Shown: positions 1 to 6,404 of the stretch, one piece after another
Numbering within the stretch: the stretch's first letter is position 1
How the letters are laid out: every line of letters starts with the position of its first letter
From: an uncultured Archangium sp.
GTDB lineage: Bacteria > Myxococcota > Myxococcia > Myxococcales > Myxococcaceae
Direction of reading: 5' to 3'
DNA length: 11,196 nucleotides
NCBI GenBank assembly: GCA_946479335.1
Contig: CAMLFP010000171.1
Location: 1 to 11,196 of the forward strand
The notes under the pieces: model-generated
Told to the model about the DNA's origin: nothing
Database searches by the model: none
Seen by the model: the letters and a program-made list of their open reading frames with translations, nothing else
Position numbers and translations under genes: made by a program

Positions 1-1
1 G

Positions 2-73
2 GTGGGCAGCGTGGTGATGCTGGTGAATTCGGTGTTCATCATCAAGAAACTGCGACGCCAGCGCCCGGCGTGA
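2..73 (+). CDS. C-terminal end of a membrane protein (partial; possibly a metal P-type ATPase)
   Basis: The frame opens at the left edge of the window and gives 23 residues before a TGA stop. A hydrophobic stretch (VGSVVMLVNSVFII) is followed by a basic tail (KKLRRQRPA), the usual look of a last membrane helix with a cytoplasmic positive end. The S-V-x4-N-S pattern before the basic tail resembles the ends of heavy-metal P1B-type ATPases, which often finish with SV..V.NSLRL-like sequences. That identity is a guess from very few residues; any polytopic membrane protein could end like this. The real start lies outside the window. Confidence 0.42.
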   Translation: MGSVVMLVNSVFIIKKLRRQRPA

Positions 74-98
74 GGTTCGCGTTTGTTATGAAGCGCGC

Positions 99-422
99 GT
101 GCTGGGCTTCGCGACGCAGCTGACGTGCCTCACCCTCGGGCTCGCGCTCTGCGTGCCGCCGGCGGTGGCGGTGCGTGACACCCGCGCGACGGCCCGCCTG
201 GTGCGCACCTCGACGCCGGAGCGCCCGCACCTCGGCTTGCCCGCGCCGCACGTGCTGCCGCGCGCGCCGGTGCTGCACGTCTTCTTCGCGCCCGGCGCGT
301 CGCCGACGCCGCTGCGCCTGCGGGTGCCGGTGGTGCAACGCGCGGTGGTTCACGACGCCGCTCCCCAGAACGCGTGGAGGGCCCGCGCGCACCCGTCTCA
401 AGCGCCGCCGGTCGAGAGCTGA
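99..422 (+). CDS. Small putative exported protein, unknown function
   Basis: A 107-residue protein with a GTG start. Residues 1-25 are hydrophobic (TCLTLGLALCVPPAVA) and look like a signal peptide ending near AVA, but the n-region lacks the usual basic residues. The rest is rich in Pro, Ala, Arg and Val with several His (in HLGL, APHVL, VLHVFF, VVHDA) and shows no domain I recognise. Third codon positions are almost all G or C, which supports real coding. No good ribosome binding site precedes the GTG. An ATG at 88 reads MKRA in another frame, and removal of one GC dinucleotide between 93 and 99 would join it to this frame as MKRVLGF, a much better signal peptide start. The gene lies between a membrane protein end and the antiporter on the same strand. 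Function unknown; the start is uncertain. Confidence 0.5.
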   Translation: MLGFATQLTCLTLGLALCVPPAVAVRDTRATARLVRTSTPERPHLGLPAPHVLPRAPVLHVFFAPGASPTPLRLRVPVVQRAVVHDAAPQNAWRARAHPSQAPPVES

Positions 423-467
423 CGCGTCCACCGCCTCCGCTCCTCTTTCCTCCTGGGCTCTCCTCTC

Positions 468-2486
468 ATGCAGAACACGCATCACTTCCTGGTGACGCTG
501 GCCGCCGTCTTCGGCGTGGCGGGCGTCACCACCATCGTCTTCAACAAGCTCCGGCAGCCGGTGGTGCTGGGCTACATCGCCGCGGGCCTGCTGGTCGGGC
601 CGAACCTGCCCTTCTTCCCCATCACCGCCGACGTCGCGCTCATCGAGGAGCTCTCGGAGCTGGGCGTCATCTTGCTGATGTTCGCGCTGGGCCTGGAGTT
701 CAAGCTGGGGAACCTCATCAAGGTCGGCCCCACCGCGCTGCTGACCACGCTCTTCGAGACCAGCCTCATGCTGTGGCTGGGCTACCTCGTGGGCCGCGCC
801 TTCCGATGGACGCCGATGGAGAGCTTCTTCCTCGGCGCGGTCGTCTCCATCTCGTCGACCACCATCGTGGCGCGCGCCTTCGAAGACCTGAAGGTGAAGG
901 ACCCCGTGCGCGGCACGGTCATCGGCGTGCTGCTGGTGGAGGACCTGGTGGCCATCGTGTTGATGACGGTGCTGACCGCGGTGGCCGCGGGCCGCAACGT
1001 GTCGGCGGGCGACTTCGCGCTGACCATCGGCCGGCTGGTGGCCTTCCTCGCGACGCTGCTGGTGGCGGGCCTGCTGGTGGTGCCGCGGCTGATGAAGCTG
1101 GTCTTCAAGCAAGACAGCAAGGAGATGCTCGCCGTCTCCGCCATCGCGCTGTGCTTCGGCTTCGCGCTGCTGGCCAACGCCGCGGGTTACTCGGTGGCGC
1201 TGGGGGCGTTCATCGCGGGCTCGCTGGTGGCCGAGACGGGCCGCGGCCACGACGTGGAGCAGTCCATCCGCCCGGTGCGCGACATCTTCGCGGCGGTGTT
1301 CTTCGTGTCGGTGGGCATGCTGCTCGACCCGCGCCTCCTGGTGGACTGGTGGCCCCACGTGCTGGCCGTCGCCGCCGTGGTCATCATCGGCAAGCTGATG
1401 GGCGTCTCACTGGGCGTCTTCTTCACCGGCAACGGCGTGAAGACGGCGGTGCAGTCGGGGCTGAGCCTCGCGCAGATTGGCGAGTTCTCGTTCATCATTG
1501 CCACCCTGGGGCTCTCGGTGAAGGCGACGCGGCCCTTCATGTACCCCATCGCGGTCGCGGTCTCGGCGCTCACCACGCTCACCACGCCGGCCTTCATCCG
1601 CGCGGCGCCCACCATCGCCGCGAAGGTGGAGGGCGCGCTGCCGGCCCGCGTGCAGACGTGGGTGGCGCTGTACTCGAGCTGGTTCGAGCGCATGCGCACC
1701 TCCAAAGACGCGAAGGAGCGCTCGCCCATCGCGCGGTTGGTGAAGCTGCTGCTGCTCGACGTGGTGGTGATCCTGGCGACGGTGCTGACGGTGGCGCTGC
1801 TGGCGCGCAGCCTCGGGGAGCCGTGGCGCTGGGCGCTGCTGGCGCTGGGCGCGGCGGTGCTGGCGGGCGTCGGCGTGGGCTTCGCGCGCGTGTTGCGCAC
1901 GCTGGGTGACACGCTCGCCGAGCGCGCGCTGCCGGCAGGCGGAAGGGTCGACCTCGCGCGCGCGCCGCGCCGGGCGCTGTCGGCCCTGCTGCGCGTGGTG
2001 GTGGGCGCGCTGGTGATGGCGCCCGCGCTGGCGCTGCTCTCGCCCTTCATCAAGTCGGCGTGGGTGGCGAGCGTCGCGGTGCTGCTGCTGTTAGTGCTGC
2101 TGGGCACCTTCGCGCGCAGCGCCGCCGACTTCGAAGGGCACCTGCGCGCCGGTGCGCAGGTCGTCGCCGCCGCGCTCTCCGCGCCGGTGTCGTCGAAGTC
2201 GCCGAAAGAAGAAGACACGCTGCATCAGGTGCGCACGCAGCTCCCCGGCCTCGGCGAGCCGGTGCCGTGCGAGGTGCCCGCCGGCAGCCCGGTGCTGGGC
2301 AAGACGCTGGCGCAGGTGAACCTCCGCGGGCTGACCGGCGCGACGGTGCTGGCGATCCACCGGAGCGACAACGACGTGCTGCTGCCGTCGGCCGGAGAGA
2401 CGTTGAACGAAGGCGACGTGCTGGCGCTCGCGGGCAGCACCGAGGCCGTCAGCGCCGCCGCGCGGCTGCTGCGCGGAGAGCCGTGA
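468..2486 (+). CDS. CPA2/Kef-type cation:proton antiporter with TrkA-C-like tail
   Basis: This 672-residue inner-membrane protein is expected to exchange K+ or Na+ for protons. Residues 1 to about 385 form the Na+/H+ exchanger domain with many membrane helices. Family landmarks are LGYIAAGLLVGP (34-45), ELGVILLMFALGLEF (64-78), SISSTTIVARAF (128-138) and LLVEDLVAIVLM (155-166), whose acidic pair ED fits the ion site of CPA2 proteins. Residues about 425-548 add roughly four hydrophobic segments. Residues about 588-670 resemble a TrkA-C (RCK_C) domain, with GSPVLGKTLAQVNL and LNEGDVLALAGS. The Rossmann TrkA-N domain of KefB/KefC is absent, so NAD or glutathione gating as in E. coli is not expected. 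The ATG follows a pyrimidine-rich stretch with no clear Shine-Dalgarno. The stop lies 3 bp from that of the convergent gene. The family is sure; the ion and the role are not. Confidence 0.95.
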   Translation: MQNTHHFLVTLAAVFGVAGVTTIVFNKLRQPVVLGYIAAGLLVGPNLPFFPITADVALIEELSELGVILLMFALGLEFKLGNLIKVGPTALLTTLFETSLMLWLGYLVGRAFRWTPMESFFLGAVVSISSTTIVARAFEDLKVKDPVRGTVIGVLLVEDLVAIVLMTVLTAVAAGRNVSAGDFALTIGRLVAFLATLLVAGLLVVPRLMKLVFKQDSKEMLAVSAIALCFGFALLANAAGYSVALGAFIAGSLVAETGRGHDVEQSIRPVRDIFAAVFFVSVGMLLDPRLLVDWWPHVLAVAAVVIIGKLMGVSLGVFFTGNGVKTAVQSGLSLAQIGEFSFIIATLGLSVKATRPFMYPIAVAVSALTTLTTPAFIRAAPTIAAKVEGALPARVQTWVALYSSWFERMRTSKDAKERSPIARLVKLLLLDVVVILATVLTVALLARSLGEPWRWALLALGAAVLAGVGVGFARVLRTLGDTLAERALPAGGRVDLARAPRRALSALLRVVVGALVMAPALALLSPFIKSAWVASVAVLLLLVLLGTFARSAADFEGHLRAGAQVVAAALSAPVSSKSPKEEDTLHQVRTQLPGLGEPVPCEVPAGSPVLGKTLAQVNLRGLTGATVLAIHRSDNDVLLPSAGETLNEGDVLALAGSTEAVSAAARLLRGEP

Positions 2487-2489
2487 GCG

Positions 2490-3266
2490 TCACCGCGTGA
2501 AGGTCTTCTTCACGCGCTCCGAACGCAGGAAGTAGCTCCCCCACACGAGCAGCGCGCCGAGCCCGCGGCCGAATTGCTCGGCCGTATCGCGTGGAGCCTC
2601 GCGCCCGGCGATGGACGCCACCCATGAGACGACGGCGAGGTTGACGAACGCGGTCACCAACCCCAGGGCGTAGAAGCCCAGCATCAGGTGAATCGCCCGG
2701 CGCTTCCGCTGAAAGAAGTTCACCGCGGTCGCGACCACGTACCCGAGGCTCAGCACGGTGAACGCGCTCTCCATCACGATCGGCGCCGTGAAGGCCGCGT
2801 CGATCGGCTGGCTCAGCTCGGTGACGAGGTTCACCACGAGCCACACCGGAGAGAGCGCGATGTGCAGCGCCGGCAGCACCAGCCACCCGCCGAACCCCTC
2901 CGTCGAGGGCTGCGGGTGCGTGCGCTCGCACTCCGGGCACTGCTGCGACTCCGGGAGCCACCGCAGCCCCGCGTCGCGCACGCACTGATGACAGAAGAAC
3001 TTCCCGCAGCGCGTGCAGGTCGCGGCCACGGGCCACGCCGCGTGCATCGGGCACGGGTGCGTCGGCGCGGCTGCCGGAGGGTGCTCCGCCAGCGCCAACC
3101 CCGGCGCGGGTGCGACGACGCCGGCCTCACCGCGGCCCGCGAGGCTGACGACGCGCGCTTCGACTTCGTCGAGCCCCAGGCCGCGGAGCGCGCGCTCCAG
3201 CTCCTCCTCAGATGCCCCCTGCGCGTGCAGCCGCCGCGCGACCTCGTACGGAGTCTCTTCGCTCAC
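2490..3266 (-). CDS. B-box-type zinc finger / DUF2569-like membrane protein
   Basis: I place the start at the GTG at 3266 (258 residues), because GGGAGG lies 4 nt upstream; a TTG at 3284 would add six residues. Counted from the TTG, residues 11-50 form a charged helical segment (VARRLHAQGASEEELERAL), UBA-like in appearance. Residues 78-101 hold C-x2-H-x8-C-x2-C-x4-C-x2-C, a B-box-like zinc site, followed by another CPEC pair at 116-119. From 131 on there are four hydrophobic segments starting with GGWLVLPAL, the signature opening of DUF2569-type membrane domains. The protein probably sits in the inner membrane with its zinc domain in the cytoplasm. It is the last gene of the - strand run, about 25 nt after the PAP2 gene. 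Its function is unknown; the zinc site suggests protein contacts rather than catalysis. Confidence 0.85.
   Translation of the reverse strand: MSEETPYEVARRLHAQGASEEELERALRGLGLDEVEARVVSLAGRGEAGVVAPAPGLALAEHPPAAAPTHPCPMHAAWPVAATCTRCGKFFCHQCVRDAGLRWLPESQQCPECERTHPQPSTEGFGGWLVLPALHIALSPVWLVVNLVTELSQPIDAAFTAPIVMESAFTVLSLGYVVATAVNFFQRKRRAIHLMLGFYALGLVTAFVNLAVVSWVASIAGREAPRDTAEQFGRGLGALLVWGSYFLRSERVKKTFTR
2494..2516. terminator. Perfect 9-bp hairpin at the convergent gene junction
   Basis: CGCGTGAAG (2494-2502) and CTTCACGCG (2508-2516) form a perfect stem with a 5-nt loop. It begins 8 nt after the antiporter stop and lies in the last codons of the facing gene. Being symmetrical, it would form in both transcripts. 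No run of T follows on either strand, so it is not a standard intrinsic terminator; it may serve as a 3' end or pause structure, or reflect coding sequence only. Confidence 0.35.
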
Positions 3267-3291
3267 CGCGCCTCCCGCGCTCAAGCGTAGT

Positions 3292-3966
3292 TCAAGGCGC
3301 GGGCGTGAGGCGGGCGGCGAGGCGCGCGTTGATGCGCTCCACCAGCGCTACGCACCCCACCGCGAGCAGCAGCCCGCCGGCGACGTCGACGAGGTAGTGC
3401 TGCTTGGTGGTCAGCGTCGAGACCGCGATGACCACCGACCACGCAAAGAACGCCCACCACAACCGCGGCCGCGGCTGCCGAATCGCGAACGCGCAGGCGA
3501 ACGACAGCCCCACGTGGAGGCTGGGGAAGCAGCTGTTCGGCGTGTCGACCACCCGCACCAGCCGCAGCGGCAGCGTCGAGAGGTCGCCCGCGTCGAGCGG
3601 GAACAGCTCCCGGGGAAAGCGCGTGGGCAGCGCCCAGTGGATGAACCCCGCCACCAGCACCGTCACCGCGAAGATCTCCAGGAAGTGCTGCAGGTCGATG
3701 AAGCGCTTGAGCGTCAAGAACGCGCTGATGCCCTGCAGGTACGCGCTCACGTAGATGACCGCGGTCCACGGCCAGAAGGGGATGGCCGCGTCGACCTCCG
3801 TCACGCGCAGCAGCCGCGGCTCACTCAGGGGGAAGTGGTTGCCCGCGAAGTACACAAGGCCGTGCACCAGCGTCGCGAGCAGAATCGCGCTCACGCGCTG
3901 CCAGAGCGGCTTGTGCTCCAGCAGCTCCTCGAGACGCGCGAGATCCTCCCGGACGTTCAGCTTCAC
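3292..3966 (-). CDS. PAP2-superfamily membrane phosphatase / phosphotransferase
   Basis: A 224-residue protein with a GTG start, 6 nt after the hydrolase stop, so probably translated from the same mRNA. It has about six hydrophobic segments (near 22-42, 64-80, 97-112, 150-165, 169-184 and 193-210). The acid phosphatase signature is visible as CFPSLHVG (146-153), with the central His151, and STLTTKQHYLVDV (183-195), with His190 and Asp194. The first KxxxxxxRP motif of classical PAP2 enzymes is not obvious, which fits the PAP2_3/Aur1-like branch that includes inositol-phosphorylceramide synthases. Members hydrolyse or transfer lipid phosphate groups at the outer face of the inner membrane. The substrate here is unknown. 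Neighbouring hydrolase and membrane genes make a lipid-related role plausible, but this is inference. Confidence 0.9.
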   Translation of the reverse strand: MKLNVREDLARLEELLEHKPLWQRVSAILLATLVHGLVYFAGNHFPLSEPRLLRVTEVDAAIPFWPWTAVIYVSAYLQGISAFLTLKRFIDLQHFLEIFAVTVLVAGFIHWALPTRFPRELFPLDAGDLSTLPLRLVRVVDTPNSCFPSLHVGLSFACAFAIRQPRPRLWWAFFAWSVVIAVSTLTTKQHYLVDVAGGLLLAVGCVALVERINARLAARLTPAP

Positions 3967-3972
3967 GGCGCG

Positions 3973-5055
3973 TCAGCGGCCCAGCACGTCGAACGCGGCG
4001 TTCACCACCCCGGCGTACTGCACCTGCCAGAGGTGCGCGGCGGCGGTGTTGTGCGGCCCCTCCATCAGCACCGTGTGGGCGCCGGGCATCGACAGCTGCG
4101 CGGTCGGCATGAAGCCGTCGCCGTCTTCGAAGACGCCCTCCGCGGGCCCGAGCGTCGGCGTGCCGGTGGTGCCGATGATGGTGACGCCGCTGGCGACCTG
4201 CGCGCGCTGGCGCTCCCACGTGGTGTTGAGGCCGGAGATGAGCTTCGAGCCGACCTCCAGCTCGCGGCCCGCGTCGTCGACGTTCTTCACCGGCTGACCG
4301 ACGGTGGCGCCGAGGTTGCCCATGTACGTGCCGTGTGACGCGGGGCCGATGAGCACCGCGTGTTCAATCTTCGGGCCCTGCTGCGCGTCGCGCCCGTCGA
4401 GGTAGAGGCGGAAGTCGGTGCCGCCCGCGCTGTGGGTGACGACGTCGAGCGACGGCGTGGAGGTCGCCTGCGCGATGCGCTCCATGGCGCGCGCGATCTG
4501 CGGCGCCTTCACCGTCGGCGCGGCCCACGGGTCGCGGTACTCGAGCTCGAAGAGCTTCGCGTGCTTCAGCTCGTCAGGCGTCGCCTCGCGGCCGGCCTTG
4601 TCGCCGAGGCGGAAGGTGTCCTGCTCCGCGACGTAGACGACGACCGGGCCGTTCTTCGGGTTGCGCCCGAGCTGGTTGGCCATGGTGTCGAAGCTCTGCG
4701 CGGGCATGGTGAGCCCGGGGATCATCACCACCGGGCGCTTCAACGTCGGCGGCGCGGCGAGCGGGCCGTACGCGACCTTCATCGGGCCGGTGAGCTGGGC
4801 GATGGGCGTGTTCGGCCTCAGCGCGTTGAAGGCGGCGTCCGACAACACGTCCTTCGTGGTGTTGAAGACGTCGACGCGCGGGCCGGGGCCGGGCCGATAC
4901 GGCTCGGGCACCAGGTGCTGCACGAACTTCTCCACCTTCGCTTCGAGGCGCTGGAGCAGGTGCTCGGGCTTCGGCGCCTCCACGGGCTTCGCGGCGGGCG
5001 TCGGCGTGACCTGCTGGGGGACCGCGGGCGTGCCAGAGCGAATCGGAGCGGGCAT
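3973..5055 (-). CDS. Alpha/beta hydrolase (lipase/esterase-like)
   Basis: A 360-residue protein with an ATG start. Residues 1-30 are Pro/Ala-rich (TPAVPQQVTPTPAAKPVEAP) without a clear signal peptide. The fold core starts at about 107 with RPVVMIPGLTMP, a beta strand and the His-less PG form of the oxyanion loop. The nucleophile elbow is THSAGG (207-212) with Ser209. Candidate acid and base residues are Asp311 or Asp313 (EDGDGF) and His335 (GPHN) or His341. The arrangement matches triacylglycerol lipases and esterases that begin with an IPG loop. It follows the 80-residue gene by 15 nt and precedes the PAP2 gene by 6 nt, suggesting co-expression. The ATG has only a weak GAG upstream. Substrate and location are unknown; serine hydrolase activity is a strong inference from the elbow. 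Confidence 0.86.
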   Translation of the reverse strand: MPAPIRSGTPAVPQQVTPTPAAKPVEAPKPEHLLQRLEAKVEKFVQHLVPEPYRPGPGPRVDVFNTTKDVLSDAAFNALRPNTPIAQLTGPMKVAYGPLAAPPTLKRPVVMIPGLTMPAQSFDTMANQLGRNPKNGPVVVYVAEQDTFRLGDKAGREATPDELKHAKLFELEYRDPWAAPTVKAPQIARAMERIAQATSTPSLDVVTHSAGGTDFRLYLDGRDAQQGPKIEHAVLIGPASHGTYMGNLGATVGQPVKNVDDAGRELEVGSKLISGLNTTWERQRAQVASGVTIIGTTGTPTLGPAEGVFEDGDGFMPTAQLSMPGAHTVLMEGPHNTAAAHLWQVQYAGVVNAAFDVLGR

Positions 5056-5070
5056 GCGCTCGACCGTAAT

Positions 5071-5313
5071 TCAGCGCGCGAAGATGCGCCTGAAGAAGCT
5101 GGCGGAGCTCTGATCATTCATGCGCTTCAACGGCGCCACCGTGACCTTCTCGGTGAAGTCGGGCACCAGCGCGCGCTTCTGCTGCAGCTGCTGCTTGCGG
5201 CGCGGGTCGAGCGAGAAGGCGCTGAACTCGTCGGCGCCCTCGTACGCAATCTGCGCGCGCACGCGGCCATCGATGCCCGCGACTGCCGACCCTGAAGGAA
5301 GTTTCCCCACCAT
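5071..5313 (-). CDS. Small hypothetical protein (80 aa)
   Basis: An 80-residue soluble-looking protein with an ATG start and no membrane segment or signal peptide. Codon third positions are mostly G or C, and the gene fits neatly between its same-strand neighbours (45 nt after the lipoprotein, 15 nt before the hydrolase), which supports real coding. It has an acidic middle (YEGADEF), a basic and glutamine-rich helix (DPRRKQQLQQKRALVPDF) and a basic, aromatic C-terminus (FFRRIFAR). A weak AAAGG lies about 9 nt before the ATG. I recognise no family. It could be an accessory to the adjacent hydrolase, but nothing in the sequence shows this. Confidence 0.6.
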   Translation of the reverse strand: MVGKLPSGSAVAGIDGRVRAQIAYEGADEFSAFSLDPRRKQQLQQKRALVPDFTEKVTVAPLKRMNDQSSASFFRRIFAR

Positions 5314-5358
5314 GACGGCGGCGCCTTTGTCAGGGGTGACGCGGCCTCGTCAAGCGCC

Positions 5359-6363
5359 TCACGGCGCGAGGGAGACCTCGGGGTGACCCGCAGCCACGAA
5401 GGCCTGCTGGAGCTTCTCGCGCGCGTCGGGCTGCAGCGCGAGCGTGGCCTGCGCCAGCTCCGTCGCCTCGCGCACCGAGTACGACTTCGCGAGGCAGGTC
5501 ACCAGCAGCGCGGTGCTCTCGAGGTCTTCGTCGTCCCACGCCACGGCGCGCTTGAGTGCAGGCACCGCCTCGAAGCACCCGCCGCGCTCGAAGGCCTGCC
5601 GCGCCACCTCCGCGGGCGGCGGCCCCTCCGGGCAAGCGGACGAGACGAGCTCCTCGAGGTAGCGCTCCTTGCCGCCCTTCGCGGCCACCGAGCTCGGCGC
5701 CTTCGTGAGGAAGAAGTCGGGCGCGCGTGAGAGGCCCCGCACCCGCTGGTGGAATACGAGGGAGGAGCCACCCACCGCGTCGCCGTAGCTCACCGTGGTC
5801 AGCGTGTGACAGGTGGCGGGCACCGAGATGAAGGTCACCGGCGCGCTGGCGCGCCACGTCCCGATGACCTCGCCGCCCACCTTCACTGGCGCGGTGGCGT
5901 CGCAGCCGGGCTTCTCGAAGAGCGCGACCTTCGAGGCCTCCGCGATGCGGGCCTGACCGACCTCCAGTTCGCCGGTGCCGCGATCGAGCAGCAGCAAGAA
6001 GCGCCGCGCGGCGAAGGGCTTCGCGGTCAGCAGCAGCGCGCCCTCGTGCTTCATCTGCTCCGCGACCGAGCGGTCGTCGTCCATCACCGGCGAGACGTCG
6101 AGCACCACCGGCGCGGCGAGCGGCCCGCAGGGCGTCGGCAACAACGCCGTCAGGTTCAGCTTCGTGGGGCGCACCGACGACGGGGTGGTGAACTCGAGCG
6201 TGCCCGCGGCGGAGACCCGGCCGACGCTGGCGCCGTCGCGCTGCAGCTCGAGCCCTGAAAGCGCGTCATCGCCGCTGAAACGGAGCCGGTACTTGAGCTC
6301 CGCGGGCACCGAAGGGCGGCACGCGACGAAGGCGAACACGAGGGCGAGCAAGGCGCGGTTCAT
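5359..6363 (-). CDS. Putative lipoprotein, unknown function (334 aa)
   Basis: I start at the ATG at 6363, which gives a type II signal peptide: MNRALLALVFAFVAC, with lipobox FVAC and lipidated Cys15. The open frame continues upstream into the permease gene, but that part is an out-of-frame shadow. The N-terminal half (about 20-210) looks like beta-rich material (LKYRLRFSGDDALSGLELQ, GTLEFTTPSS). The C-terminal part (about 230-330) is helical, with Cys244, Cys263 and Cys290 and pairs of helices such as ATELAQATLALQPDAREKL, similar in feel to a TPR tail. It is likely anchored to the inner or outer membrane and faces the periplasm or surface. It follows the permease by 41 nt. No family recognised; lipoprotein status is well supported, function is not. 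Confidence 0.86.
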   Translation of the reverse strand: MNRALLALVFAFVACRPSVPAELKYRLRFSGDDALSGLELQRDGASVGRVSAAGTLEFTTPSSVRPTKLNLTALLPTPCGPLAAPVVLDVSPVMDDDRSVAEQMKHEGALLLTAKPFAARRFLLLLDRGTGELEVGQARIAEASKVALFEKPGCDATAPVKVGGEVIGTWRASAPVTFISVPATCHTLTTVSYGDAVGGSSLVFHQRVRGLSRAPDFFLTKAPSSVAAKGGKERYLEELVSSACPEGPPPAEVARQAFERGGCFEAVPALKRAVAWDDEDLESTALLVTCLAKSYSVREATELAQATLALQPDAREKLQQAFVAAGHPEVSLAP

Positions 6364-6404
6364 GAGACAGATGACACCAACGCCCGGGCCGCTGCGCAGC
6401 CTTT

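Noticed and set aside
42..1358. 438-residue open frame on the - strand opposite the antiporter
   Set aside because: Its sequence is a low-complexity run of Arg, His, Gln and Glu, the mirror of GC-rich codons, and it overlaps clear membrane protein coding.
3013..4338. 441-residue open frame on the + strand
   Set aside because: It lies antisense to the zinc-finger, PAP2 and hydrolase genes, all of which have family motifs; its composition is shadow-like.
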